From contig NMRA01000397.1 in NCBI GenBank assembly GCA_002633005.1, forward strand, positions 249,218 through 313,217: 64,000 bases of DNA, written 5' to 3'. The translations under genes were made by a program, and so were the position numbers. Of the stretch, positions 37,101 through 51,578 are shown piece by piece (position 1 is the first letter of the stretch; each line of letters opens with the position of its first letter). The notes beneath the pieces were generated by a model that saw only the letters and a program-made list of their open reading frames with translations, had not been told where the DNA came from and searched no databases. This stretch comes from Phoronis australis (lineage: Eukaryota; Phoronida; Phoronidae).

Positions 37101-40100
37101 ATTGACAAACCGCTGAACTGTTCTCTCCCTGCTAGAGGATTCCAGCACCAATATTCACATAGGGTTGTACTGTTCAGAACTCTCCGTCTTGAAGATAAGA
37201 AAGCGCCACGTTTTCATTGTCCTCGTATTGGAATGTTAGGCGCGTGTTCACAAGTCATGTTGGAAATCGTTGAGTTGCGGGGGCCGTAGTTAGCAAAGTC
37301 ATGTTGGAAATTGTGGAGGTGTATGGCCGAAGAAATATTCCAGATTTCAAAAAGTAATGGAATTAGGTGTTTTGAAAAAAGGTGATTGTCTTCGGTTCAA
37401 AGTTAACCTAACAAATTTGGTTTATCCACTCACTTTAACATTTTCGTATATTTGATTGATGTTGGGAAGGCGAAGAACTACACATAGCACAAAAATTTAA
37501 TTTAGATCATGCCATACTGACATCACATAACTCTGAGTCAAGTTTCATGAAAATCCTACTTCCAGTTCAAAAGATATCATCTGAAAATGTCTTCCCCAAA
37601 ATAGCCACTAGGATGTGATGCAGTGGTCAACTAGAATTATTTCATTTGCAATGTTCAATCGTGAAATGAAATATTTTCGGAACAGAAATTAGCATGCCTA
37701 ACAGGAACAAGTGGATACAGGGATAGATTTTAATAATATCAAAGATGAAAATTAAAAATCATTTATCTTCCTTTTGATTACTCATACAACCATATCATGC
37801 ATCACATAAAATAAAATAAAATAACTTTTTTACCAAGTGACTGTCTGGCTTGATGGGAAACAATAATCATCTAGGGACAGTCTTGTCACATTGACCTAAG
37901 TTTTGTGGCAACAACAAATTGCATGCCTGGTGTCTGCTCACCTGACCAAACTTATTCTCGTCGTCGATGAATCCAACGAGGAGTCCTAAACTTTTAACGA
38001 CGGCTGCTCGCACATCTTCTGACTTATCATCTAGCATTTGCTGGAGCATGGAGAGAACCAACGAGCTGCGCATCTCACTCTGCATGTATGGTGCCAGGGC
38101 CCCACATGCTTCAGCTACGAGCTGGCGACGTTCTGGGAATTTGTGTGCTAGCTGCTCCCAGCACTGAGGAAGAAGCTCGGATTCGACCCGCGTCGGACCC
38201 ACACACTGTGCGAAGACAACACAGCCAGTCAGGATCATTTGCCTGGAAAATGCATTTTCACCACGATGACTGCACCTTCAAATATCACAATAAATTGGAA
38301 TGTATGAAATGATCACACCCCATGATAGGGCACTGCTACCAACAACACTTCACAAAATGGGAATTTCCCCACAAAAATGTGAATGATAAAATAGAAACAG
38401 AACACCAGCTAGTTCTCACAAATTTTAACTAAACCAAAAACACAAATGATTCTCATCGCAATCAGGCAGAATTTTTAAATATTTAGTCCTGATTCATAAA
38501 ATTAACTTTCTTATAAATAACTAGAGAAAATAACTTTATACAGTAAATGAGTTAAGCAATAAAGCACAAAAATTATTGAACATGACAGAGTTTTCCCGTT
38601 CAGTAACTTTACCAGACGTACTGGGTTCTGAACGCGTGATAAACATCTAGCTTCTTTGTTAACTGCAAAGCACACTCTTTTTGTCTATTATGACAACAAG
38701 CTGGCCACTTATCTACCAGGTTTATTACAGACAACGTGTGAACACAGTCAAACTCAAGGGTGAATTCGTGTATTCAGAAATAATAAATTGTCGTAACTTC
38801 GGTTGCAGTTGGGCGATTCAAAAACTAAACATAATTACCATTTGACGAAGATTTCAGAAATGCTATTGGTTTATGTTCAGATATGTTATAACTTAACTTT
38901 TATTTTTAACAGCACAGCCCAGTCAGGGTAGATAGGATCTTATTGAAGATTAGAGCAATTATCGAACAAGAGAGGTGGCCTTCCAACCATAAATGCCAGA
39001 TTGGAGTTAATTAGTCGTGTAAGATATTGGCTACAGGGTAAACTTCCCAACTTATTGTTGGGCTATAGAATCGAACAAGTTGGGAGCAACAGGAAACGCC
39101 GTAATGTCTATGAAGTGTGAATTCTGATGAAACAGTTTCAGTGAGTGAATAATTTATATTCATTACTTTTAGACCAACGGTACCTCTGTTCATGGTCTGG
39201 TCGCTTTATTAAGTTAAACAGTATGTTAAGAAGGTTATCACGTTCCTTCAGGTCTGGATGGAGACTAGCAGCACACAGGATTAATGGAATAAGTTCCTGA
39301 AGAAAACAAACAACATGTGAATGATCCAACCTATTGTCTATGTCCATGTAACAAGCATATAATAACATCCAACCAATTCAAAACTGCACTGATACTGAGA
39401 GTAAATTGGCAGTAGACCCTCTTGTACACAAAACTTGTTGCACTGATATTGAGTGTAAATTGGCAGTAACCCCTCTTATACACAAAACTTGTTGCACTGA
39501 TACTGAGAGTAAATTGGCAGTAGCCCTTCTTGTACACAAAACTTGTTGCACAGATACTGAGAGTACATTGGCAGTAACCCCTCTTATACACAAAACTTGC
39601 TGCACTGATACTGAGAGTAAATTGGCAGTAGACCCTCTTGCACACAAAACTTGTTGCACTGATATTGAGTGTAAATTGGCAGTAACCCCTCTTATACACA
39701 AAACTTGTTGCACTGATACTGAGAGTAAATTGGCAGTAGCCCTTCTTGTACACAAAACTTGTTGCACAGATACTGAGAGTACATTGGCAGTAACCCCTCT
39801 TATACACAAAACTTGCTGCACTGATACTGAGAGTAAATTGGCAGTAGACCCTCTTGCACACAAAACTTGTTGCACTGATATTGAGTGTAAATTGGCAGTA
39901 ACCCCTCTTATACACAAAACTTGTTGCACTGATACTGAGAGTAAATTGGCAGTAGCCCTTCTTGTACACAAAACTTGTTGCACAGATACTGAGAGTACAT
40001 TGGCAGTAACCCCTCTTATACACAAAACTTGCTGCACTGATACTGAGAGTAAATTGGCAGTAGACCCTCTTGCACACAAAACTTGTTGCACTGATATTGA

Positions 40101-43100
40101 GTGTAAATTGGCAGTAACCCCTCTTATACACAAAACTTGTTGCACTGATACTGAGAGTAAATTGGCAGTAGCCCTTCTTGTACACAAAACTTGTTGCACA
40201 GATACTGAGAGTACATTGGCAGTAACCCCTCTTATACACAAAACTTGCTGCACTGATACTGAGAGTAAATTGGCAGTAGACCCTCTTGCACACAAAACTT
40301 GTTGCACTGATATTGAGTGTAAATTGGCAGTAACCCCTCTTATACACAAAACTTGTTGCACTGATACTGAGAGTAAATTGGCAGTAGCCCTTCTTGTACA
40401 CAAAACTTGTTGCACAGATACTGAGAGTACATTGGCAGTAACCCCTCTTATACACAAAACTTGCTGCACTGATACTGAGAGTAAATTGGCAGTAGACCCT
40501 CTTGCACACAAAACTNAGTAAATTGGCAGTAACCGCTCTTGTACACAAAACTTGTTGCACTGATACTGAGAGTAAATTGGCAGTAGACCCTCTTGTACAC
40601 AAAACTTGTTGCACTGATACTGAGAGTAGTTTGGCAATAGACCCTCTTGTACACAGAACTTGTTGCACTGATACTCAGAGTAAATTGGCAGTAACCGCTC
40701 TTGTACACAAAACTTGTTGTACTGATACTGAGAGTAATTTGGCAGTAGACCCTCTTGTACACAAAAGTTGTTGCACTGCATGTGGAGAATTTCTCACTTA
40801 CTCTGGTCACCGCTCTGAGTCCCTAAGCACCAGACAACTTTTATGATCCCTATTCATCACTCCCTTTGTATTGATGTAGATCTGAGCTAATGAAGTGGAA
40901 GGTAATAGCTAGCACTACTTTCTTAACAAAGATGGTTGTAATTGCACCCAAGTTGCTTTTCTCTAGCACTTGCACAGAGTTAAAACCTGCAATATGGAGA
41001 ACAGTTTTAACTTTGTACATTTTAAATATTACAAAAAGACTAAAAGTTAATTTGCGTTGATCTTGACAAAGGGCCACTTCCCAAAGGAACGTTGGTTTTA
41101 AATATGTTTCATACCTGTTTTCATTACTTTATTTTAATTCTCTTGTCTACTTGCATTTTTTCTTACCAGTTAAGGTTGCTATCTTTTTATTCCGTGTTTA
41201 GCCGAATCATAAAAACAACTTAGAAGTCAGTTAATTGTGAACCCATCCCTGAATTTTCCAGATTATAGCTACACCAAACATGTCACAGCAAACAAAAGTC
41301 CACGTGCCATTAGTTCAAGTTCAACCTTTATTAGAACTCAAATCATAAAATTATTTGCAAATATGGTGATATCCAAACTGAATGGAACCTATGGACAATT
41401 TTGGTTGCAGTAACTGCATAACTATTCTAGCTTTTCCTCAGCCTAAAAAATGAAATCACAGCTCTCGCCCACCGACCAACCTCATCCACTGCTTGCACTC
41501 TCTCGATGACTACAAAGCTAGCAATCTTAGTTGTGTTTACAGGTGTTCCATTACAACTACAAGTTAACTATTGAAATTAGTGTATTTCCGCGAATAGTTG
41601 AATTTTTACGAAGGAAAATATGTTTGAAAACGGAAAAATGATGTTAACAAGACGAAAAAATGTCCCTCGTATGTTTTTAATGCAAATTAGTGCTGCCATT
41701 ACCGATTTTATGATACTTCGCAATATGTAGCAGGACTTGGACATAGGGCTTGCTCAATGGACGATAATGCAGACCTAAGATACAGGCCTTTTACTGGACC
41801 ACCCATATAACACCCTACAGTTCCACGGACAGTCAGGGAACATTAATTGACAAAGAACAATTACCCCCAAGATAACTAGGGATCTGTATTTTTATAAAAC
41901 ATCACATGAAATATGGTTGTGTTCACCTTTCAGCAACCTAACTTTATGGAAACTATGTGAGTCATACAATGCATTTTCCTTCCTCTGCACAAGAGGAGAG
42001 TTGAATTCAAGGATGACTAACATGAAGCAACCCTATTTGGAAAGGTTTGTTAAGATGGCTTTTTAGCACACTGTTTTACGTAACAATGCCAGGAATGATC
42101 TGTTTGAGGGTGGATATCATTGTCGATCACAGAAAGGAAATATTATATCTTGTTGGTATTGGTTAAGAAGGGAATTCTCTTTAACAATAAACATACCTCT
42201 CGTTTAGCTAGCAAAACATTTGGAACTATGTGAGGTAAGCAGCGGGCCAGCATGGTTACAACATTCTCACTTTGGCTGTCTGTTATCTTCAACACCTGTA
42301 ATAGAATGGTAAGTGATGTGTGCTACATGCTACATGCCTGGGCAACCACAACAGAAATTAATTGTAGTATTAAAAGAACAGGTGACTTCAAATTCACTGA
42401 GTGGCACTGGTGTGACAATGGTCCTACCTGTGAGAAATACATGTGTTCAGGTCAAGTGGGACCAATGGTAATGAACTGCTTTCTGCTCTTAACGTGTTCA
42501 AAAGAAAGACCTTATTAATCATAACAAAATCCATCGATATTGGGTTGAACATCGGCTCCAACCCCTCTCAAAACAATACAAACATCAAGTGAAATTCCCG
42601 TCATCAGATCATTAACAAAAAATTCCTTACATCAGATCAAAACATTCGCCTCAGTCTATACGATCAAGAATTTCTATCATGGTTTTAACCTCAGACAATC
42701 ACAAAAATGTCGCAATTTGAACCCACTGACTGAAGTCACCGCTGCCAGACACCAGAAACGTCACAAACTGGTTTACCCAATGATAAAGCATATCCTGTAT
42801 ACAGGAGTGCTGGAAGCAGCTTGCAATATTCCATCTTGCACATTGAAAACACAAACTAAAGAAAACGTCAGAGTGTCCCGCGGCAAACGCGTCCCAGTCA
42901 CTCAATAACTTTTTACACTCGCGACATTTAGCAACTGACGAGATATGAACGTGACGTATTTTGATTTGACAATAGACATTTAATTTGTTCTTCCTGGCAT
43001 CGACCATGGCCTTTACTCCTTGAAAAGAAAATCTCAAAATTATGAATCTCAACTGTAACAGAAGCAAAAGAAAAACATATAAGACTTTGATGTTCTTTTA

Positions 43101-46100
43101 AAGGATAACAAACCAGGCATCGCGACACTGAACAGCTACATTCCAAAAGTTTGTAGGCCAGGCTTGTAGGGGAACTTATTTTGCTGTCAGCGTTGTCCAT
43201 TGCATAGGTCTACACAATTACTAGATTCCAAGATCTCACGCAAATTTTATCATGAACTTTCCCCGACCTGGGTCCCAGCTGAATTAAATTATCAAACACA
43301 CATATTTTAATGTGACCTCTCATTGCGAGGCACATTTCAGTGTGGTTATCCCTCTTCAATAACTACACATCCCATGGACAACATTTATCAAGTTATCGAA
43401 TACACTTGTCTGATTTTCCGACAAGTGCTAGCTTAATTAGTCAATGTCATGTTTACCTATGAAAAACGAGAAACCAGGAATTATGACCCACCTATAGTTT
43501 AATTTATTTCTCAATATGATCTGACAAGGTACATATATCCGTATACAACATCCAGATGTCAGGATCAGAAAGCTGGCAATGACAGAAATCGTATCGTTTT
43601 GGCTGCAAATATTACATACCGTATTCGCCGTAATAACCGCCCAGGGCGCTTAGAAAAGTTCGGTTTAAGGGGGGCGCTTATTATAACCCAAGGCGGTTGA
43701 AACCCGGTCTCCGAAACGGGTGAAATCGGAAGCTAAGATTCATCAAATTTACGTTCTTTGACGTATCTGTAATCTATGAAAGACTTCCAACAAAACTGTG
43801 GTGCATTGCTATCAAACTTAGCTGCTAAATTACGATCATTTTACAGAAAATCGTGCTTAGGGGAATCCCAGGGCGAAAACTCGCCGACTGACTGCCTCAA
43901 AATCGCCGTCTTCGATATGGCGACTTCAATGCTTGAATAAAAATAGTTTCGACTCAAGCAAATTACCTGAAATCCTCATTAAGTTTTCTAAGTAGCGTCC
44001 CTATGACTTTTTTTAAGTTCCCGTGGAGTCTAGATTTACGGCAGTTTTAAGAACAAATCTGCGCAACATTGTGCCATCTACATGTATGATCGGCAACACG
44101 GCGAGAAAAATGTCTGGACGAACACACATGTTGTTGTCACGTGACGTTTGTTTTGAAGTTCGNNNNNNNNNNNNNNNNNNNNNNNNNNNNNNNNNNNNNN
44201 NNNNNNNNNNNNNNNNNNNNNNNNNNNNNNNNNNNNNNNNNNNNNNNNNNNNNNNNNNNNNNNNNNNNNNNNNNNNNNNNNNNNNNNNNNNNNNNNNNNN
44301 NNNNNNNNNNNNNNNNNNNNNNNNNNNNNNNNNNNNNNNNNNNNNNNNNNNNNNNNCGGTAGTCGGATCCGTCCGAAAGTTTGCACATGCCGTCCCATTC
44401 ATGAATGGAACATAGGTGCCAAATTTCATGAACGTATGTCAAAGGGTTTTGGAGATAGAGCAGCGGACGCCGGACGGACGCCGCCCGGACGGACGGACGG
44501 ACAGAGATGACGGCATAATGCGTCCACATATAAATATGTGGGCGCATAAAAAGGTGTTTTTAAGTAGCCTTGTAGGAAAATTTCAGTTTCAAAAATAGCT
44601 TTTCAAGTAAATGTTTCGTAATACCACAAAACTAATTAATGTTTCCTCGAAAATACTCAGTGATAGTGACAGGCGTACATAATAATAATAATGGGACAAT
44701 GGCATCGGAATTTTATGAAAGGAAGCCCACAAACCAGAAAAGGCCAAAATGTTACTTAGGACTTCTACAAGCCCATTCCAACAGACACTGTGCTCATACT
44801 CAGCAAGTCTACCAGCCTGCTTGAGGAATTTTGCAAGTGTTTTAACGTTTTTCTTAGGTATGTCACTCAGTTTTCACTGAAACTGCATTACTTCCAAAGC
44901 ATTCTTTTCTAATGCTTTGGTAAGTGAAACACCAACCGACACAGTAATAAAACTTGCTTCTAATACTTACTGCAATTGAGTTCTCATTCCTTCTGAAGCG
45001 AAAACTGGCAAAAAGAACCTGGTCGAAATTGCTACTGATCTCACTATAACTTAGCGTCAGTTTCCAAGAGGTACATAAGGTTCTCTAGGTATTGAGCCCT
45101 AGGTAATTTCCCCAGGCAAGACCACAAGGAAGACCCCAGGTAAATTATTGGATTAGCCACGCAGTTATGCTTTGTTGAATGCTGTGTTGCTGTTCCTTCT
45201 CTTACTGGTTGCTACCTTGAACCTGCTGAGCCTTTGTATAATTTCTTACCTCAGATGCAATTCTGTTGTCTTCTGACACCTGGAATGCCAATTTCATAAG
45301 TGCATCCTTGAATGTGTCGGACATGTTTCTGAAACAAAAAATAAACATGGCAGCTGACCAAAAATAAAACCACAAATGAAAGCACTCAGAAGAGCGACAC
45401 TTGGCGAAATCAAATGAAAATTTAGAGGTGAGGTAGACAATGAAACTAAGAACACCAACAACATGATACACCATTAAAATATTATTTGAGGAATTAGGTA
45501 ATACAGTCATCGAAAAACCTCATATAACTCGAAAAAGTAAGTGGTAGTGGGAAACCAAAAAAATGTAATGCAGAAAGCCTTTGAGATCTATTTACAAAAC
45601 AAATTAAATTCTGAAAAGGTTTGGTCAAAAGATGATGGAAATGATACAGAATGGCATTCACAGGAAGACATCCAACTGCATCAAAGCCGATGCAGACAAA
45701 AGACCACGCTACTCAGACCAAGAGAGAGGTACAACTCTGCCATCTGGTGGTTCAGAAGAAAAATAGAATTGCTCTCTGGTTGCCACTTCATGGTGGTTAC
45801 CAACTTCATCACCCGTTTTGGATACATTGAGACCTGCGACAACATTCATCCATTGTGCATACCCTCCAATCAAATCATCTCATCTGCTGCTCTGAACATA
45901 ACCCATTTGTTCCACAAAATTAGTAACTATCACCTCCATTACCCACCTTCCTGCAACATATGGTAATAAAATTGACAACTAACTTCTGCTCACCTATTGC
46001 ACGGTTGGCAAGTAATACTTTCGTGGTTCTGTTGTACATTAGAATCACTAGTTGTAACAGTTAAATTTTGTCCAACATTGTCACTGCACTCCCCAGTCAC

Positions 46101-49100
46101 GGAATTCACTTGATCTACATCCTCTCCATATGGCAATGACAGTTCAGTGTTTTCACTATCTGTCTGTGGCTTCACTTCAGCTATTTCATGTGCTTGTTGT
46201 TCATCACCATCCACAAGATCTACACGTTTTACCGAGTCTTTGTCCGATTCGCTGTTTTCTGAATTTTGTATTCTACTTATGTCCCTTATCTGCTGCTTCA
46301 TGGGTGTAGAAACTGGAGTAATGAATGGAGTGGACGTTTTCTTTTTTACCATTTCAAGTTCGCTACAATACAGAAAGTAATGTATTTAAAATATCTTGAC
46401 AAAATAAATGCAGAATTTTCAGCAGAGTAAATTTAATTAATCTAAACACAAACTGGCAAAAGACATTCAATAGTCATGTGACCTTTTTCATAAAAACCGA
46501 CAAAGACAAAACAACAAGTGTCATTTTGTGTGCTGAAGTATGATTAAATCTTCCTCAAATGTCAGACAATGGACAGAGATAATAATATTGCATGACCATA
46601 AAACTACAGCGGCTGATGGTATAATTCTACATACCTTTCCATTTCCTGAATCTGTTCATGTAACAGTCTATTTTCTCCATTCAACCTGGCTATTAGGGTA
46701 TCCATGGCATCAATTTGTTCCTCCTGAACATAAAACACAAACACTTACTAGGGTTTTCCGTAGATAAGCCCACCCGATGAAACGCTCATGTGTGTTTATA
46801 CAGAAAATTATGCCAAACACACGCCCATGGGCATTTATTTGTTGTGACAACTTGTGGTGTCAAGTGTCCAGATATTGCGATGTTTATTTGGAAATTTTCC
46901 TCACAAAAGCCTACTCAGCGTCAACTTTTTCTCACAAATTCAGTTTTGTGGAGCATTTATCAGTTATAAAAACAAACAAGGCATTGGCGAACTATGCATT
47001 CATTAACAAAAAAATTAAAAATGCAGTTCAATGAGAAAAGTGTCAAGTGAAGCAAAACTACATGTATGGCTTTCCGTTTACACTTTTCTAAATAGATGTC
47101 CGAGCATTTACTTGGTGTTGCTAAAATGCCTGAAAATTTTCATTTTCCATATACACGCCCATGGGCTTTTCTAAGAAAATTCCAGGTAATGATTAAAAAT
47201 TAAGGTCACACAGCATTCAGCATTGAAATGCACTGCATACGGTTAGCTTGTGGGAGTGTTTATCTGCATCACAAATAAATATACTGCGGAGGGTTTGGGA
47301 GATACTGCCATAGATATGCAAAAAAACTGCTACTAGGAGGCGCCACAGTAGTCCAAGTCATCCAAAAGTCATCATCATCCAGCCTCTTCACAATATAAAC
47401 ATAACACTAATTATCAAAATCGTCCTCAGTGTTTGGTTGATAGAAGGGTGGATGCCAAAAAACAGATCACAAAGCAGTGAAAATGTCCACTAGATGGTGC
47501 AACATATGTCGAATCCATCCGAAAACAAGAAAATGTCATTATTTTTTTAACGGAAATCTATTTACCAAATGTCATAAGAATCTGTCAAGGAACTTCAGAG
47601 AAACACAGAATAACGGAAAAATGACATTGCCACAAGGGGACACACGGGTAGTCCGATCCATCCAAAATTCATCGTTTTAAAGTGTCAATTGCATACAAAT
47701 TACACATACTAAATTTAGTAGAGAGGAGATAAAGCCATGGGCGCAGCAGGCACATATGTCAATTTCCAAAACCATCCTTAGAATAGTTTGATTGACAGAG
47801 TGGCAAACGCCCAAAAAAGACCCGAAAACAGTAAAAATGGCCACTAAGTAGCGCAAAATACCTCAAACCATCCGAAAATGGGAGGGTAGCCTCAACTCAT
47901 TTATAGATACCTATCAGCCAAATTTTATGAAAATTCCGTTGAGGACCTTTGAAGATACTAAGGTAAACATAAAAACTAAAATTGCCACTCGGTATGCCAA
48001 CCTGTCCAAAAGTCGTCGTGTTCTGTTGTCAACTTCATGTAATTACACATGCTAAATTTAATAAAGAACTGATGAAATTTTGGCACCCAACTTAAACTTG
48101 GTTGTTTTGGGCAACTGGGTAACCGCTAAGGTATATGCCATATACCCATTACATAGAGTTGCCAGATCTGAGGGTTACACTCACCAAATCTTTCTTAGTT
48201 TCCTCAAACTCTCTCTCTACTTTGTGTAGCACTGCTGTGTCGAAGTCCACACCACAGCTAATGTCTCGTACCTCCTTTGTCGGTATCATGTGGTTACCAT
48301 AATCTCGATACAGATGGAAAAGATCTGGAGGCTTGGGAATGTTCAGGCCAACATCATCCCAGTCATCAAAGTCCTGGTGCAGACAAAAGAAGTCTAGCGA
48401 CTACATAACTGGTGTACTTTAAGTCAGATTTCATGCATTTTCAGAAACCCAAAAATTCTAAGTAAGACAAAACAAGTTTGAGGCGTCTCAAAACGCCAAC
48501 ACGACAAGGGAACGCTTACAGACCTTGCTATACCAAGACTAGACTAGGCGCTTTGTCCATACAGTCTCTTAGGACATCAAAGAATTCTGGAGACAGCAAT
48601 TAAGCCTATTCATAAAGACACACCAATCAACAAAAAGCACAACCTACTCTAGTAAAATTTGCCACTCAATGTCATCGTCAAGAGGTATTTTCACAGAAGA
48701 AAAGTCTAAAAGTTTCTCATATCAGAACATCTCACTGTGGAGAGTTATCATCTCATGAGTTAAGCCTACAAAAAAAAACAAAACGTAAAGAGTGCGTGGT
48801 CAAAAGACGGGTCAGAGAGATTTTGTCTTGTTGACTGACAATACTGTGTAACTGAAAACAGACTGTGATGATGTGTAGTTCTCCTTCGGAGCCCTATATT
48901 ATATAACAATTAAGTGAAACTAAATACAACACTGAAGGTGTGTAGTTCATGTTTGCACTTGTAGAGTAAAAACTACTGACTCCTGAGCAAAATGTCGATA
49001 TGTGTGTATTGCGTCATTGTGATCCTTTTCCCCTTGCGTGTGCGTGTGTTTACAGACGATTTACTCACACATGTACGGCAAAAATTCTCGAATTTAGGAC

Positions 49101-51536
49101 AGTCACTGAAAAAATAAATACTTTGAATCTGTCCTAAATTTTAGAAAAAGGCAATATTGGCATCCAAAATTCTGTAAAAAAGATGGAAAAACAACAGTGT
49201 TCGAAATCTTAGAACTCAGACATGTGATCAGTTGACAATGTTTTGATTTGTGGTTTTAGACAGTTTGAACAGCTGTGCAGATTTGTGATCGTTATTGATG
49301 ACAAGAAATTCACACAATGTCCACAAAAACATAAACAGGGATGTTACTGACTATGAATGCAATCGAATTAGTTACCAAATTTTGTGATAGGAAATACAAA
49401 AAATTCATATATATCTGTCGTGTAACATGCCTTGATTGATTATTCGCAATACGTCTTCATGTTAAACTGTTCGCACACCAAACACAGACGACGCAACTGC
49501 AGTGTAACGCTGGTTTGTTTCTGAGGCAGCACATGCGACATAATTGTGAGTCACTCAAACAGACCTTAGGAATTTTTACCGTACTTATAATTTATTCACA
49601 TCATTGCCAAGGATTCATATTTCACACATGCATCCACACTTCTCTAGAATATTGCGGTGGTTAATGTTATGTTTATATCCCTGAATGTCCAAGGTATAAA
49701 ATCAGTGGCAAAAAATTTACAACTTTTTAAGTGGTTGAAATCAAGAAGATATGACGTCATATATTAACAAGAATTATACAGCACCAGGGAATCTATTGCT
49801 AGATAGGAATGTGAATGGGGTGGCACCATTATTGCAAGCCCTGAGACAAACCTGATAGTAAATGGACTCTTATTTTACTCCGCCCTTTTTTGAATTTTGA
49901 AATAATTTCATCCATGAATGACACAGATGGGAGGTATAATTTATTTATTACAGACTTTTATAAGAACCCTTTATTCTGCTTAACGCATACTTCCCAGGGA
50001 AAAATCTTAATTCGTCACAAAGCCGTGCACTGCGAGTATCAAAGTCAGACAATAATTCCCCTGAATTCATTTCAAAGTTTGTGTTGACTTCCAAACTTTA
50101 AGTTACTAACAGTTTTCCTAGATGTATTACCTTTCATTCACAATTGTTCCATTTATTTCGTGAAATCAGTGCATTTGCCATCACAGCAGTCAGCACACAT
50201 CAACCACGCGCTTAAATTACAACAGGAAGCAAACAGATGGCAGTCTGAAATGTTCAGCAAAAATCAGGCAAGATCGGTGAAACCATGGCAAACTAATGTT
50301 AACACAACCTATATCAGGACAAAGTTATAAACAAACCTGGTCTTCATTTTCTTCAGAAAATGTCACTGCCGTAAGCTTGTAGTTGTGCACTAATAAGTAT
50401 TCATTAATCAGGAAGTTCAAAGCTCTCATTTCATGTGGTTTTATATCCACACATGTTGGCTTTTCTTCTTCAGACTTGCGTTCTGGGGCAGACGATTCAT
50501 TTTCTGAAATCAAACATGCCAACACCTACACAACCTGCTTCACTTTCAAATATACAAAATGCGTATGGATAATCTCATTGCCAACATTCGCACCAATTTT
50601 TGTCTTACGAATACATTTCTTCTCTCATGTACAACAGTTACTTTAAAATTAACATTTGATAACTTCTCACCAACACAAATGCCTGTCAGTACAGTGTTTA
50701 TAAGAACCATAGCTTGTGAGAAAAGGAATCTCATTCAAGGATTAAAAATTTTTTTGTTCGACATTTTTTTATTTATCATTATGTTAGGATCAGTCTAGTG
50801 CGGTAGCAGCACTTCATTGACACAAACTTGGTCGAAGGCTCAGCTGTACTTTTTGTTTGACAGCTTAACAATACTTGCTCATAGTCTCTACGCAATCTCC
50901 TATCTTCAGGTGTGCAGTTATGAAGCAAAACACCAAGGACACATAACAGACAAACAAGTTAAAACCGTTTCTATATTTCGAGACCGTATCAAGCAATAGG
51001 TGAAATGAATGCGGAAACGAAATAAACAGTGAAATAAACAGTGACAACAGGTAGGACATGCAAGCAGGTTGTTTATCACACAATGGGAAGCCCACAAGCC
51101 TAACAGAGTCTCTTTAAATAGTCATGAAAATCTGAGCAGCTCACAGGCATGCGATAAACACCTGTGAGCTGCTCAGGTTTTCCATGACTGACCAACAGAG
51201 ATGGAGTCTCTGGCTGGCCCTGTTCTGTCAGGCTTGTAGGCTCCCCATCATGTGATACACTCCCTGCTTGCATGCCCTTCTAGCTGCATCCACGATTTAT
51301 TTCACAATTTTGCTTCTACGTTCATTTTACCTAATGTCTGATGAGACATGTGGTCTCGAAATGTAGCAACTATTTTTATTAACTTGTTTGTCCATTATGT
51401 CTCATGGTGTTTTGGTTCACAACTACGCCCCTGAAGATAGGAGATTGTACAGAGATTATGAGCAAGTATATATAAAGGTAAAAGTACAGCAGCGGCTTCC
51501 ACCAAGTTTGCATTATGTTAGGAAGAATGCCTGTGC

Positions 51537-51578
<42 letters not shown>

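Noticed and set aside
39379-40778. CRISPR-like regular array
   Set aside because: There are no unique spacers; the whole 54-bp unit repeats. The window is eukaryotic.
39331-40846. Open frames of up to 467 codons on both strands
   Set aside because: They are the 54-bp minisatellite read in different frames. The unit length is divisible by 3, so absence of stops in one unit propagates. No start context, splice logic or family match.
44013-44547. Open frames spanning the N run
   Set aside because: They are open only because N codons are unreadable. The visible parts are transposon and repeat termini.
45541-45966. 141-codon plus-strand frame in RELCH intron 7
   Set aside because: No family resemblance, antisense to the gene and between two well-supported exons. 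Probably chance.
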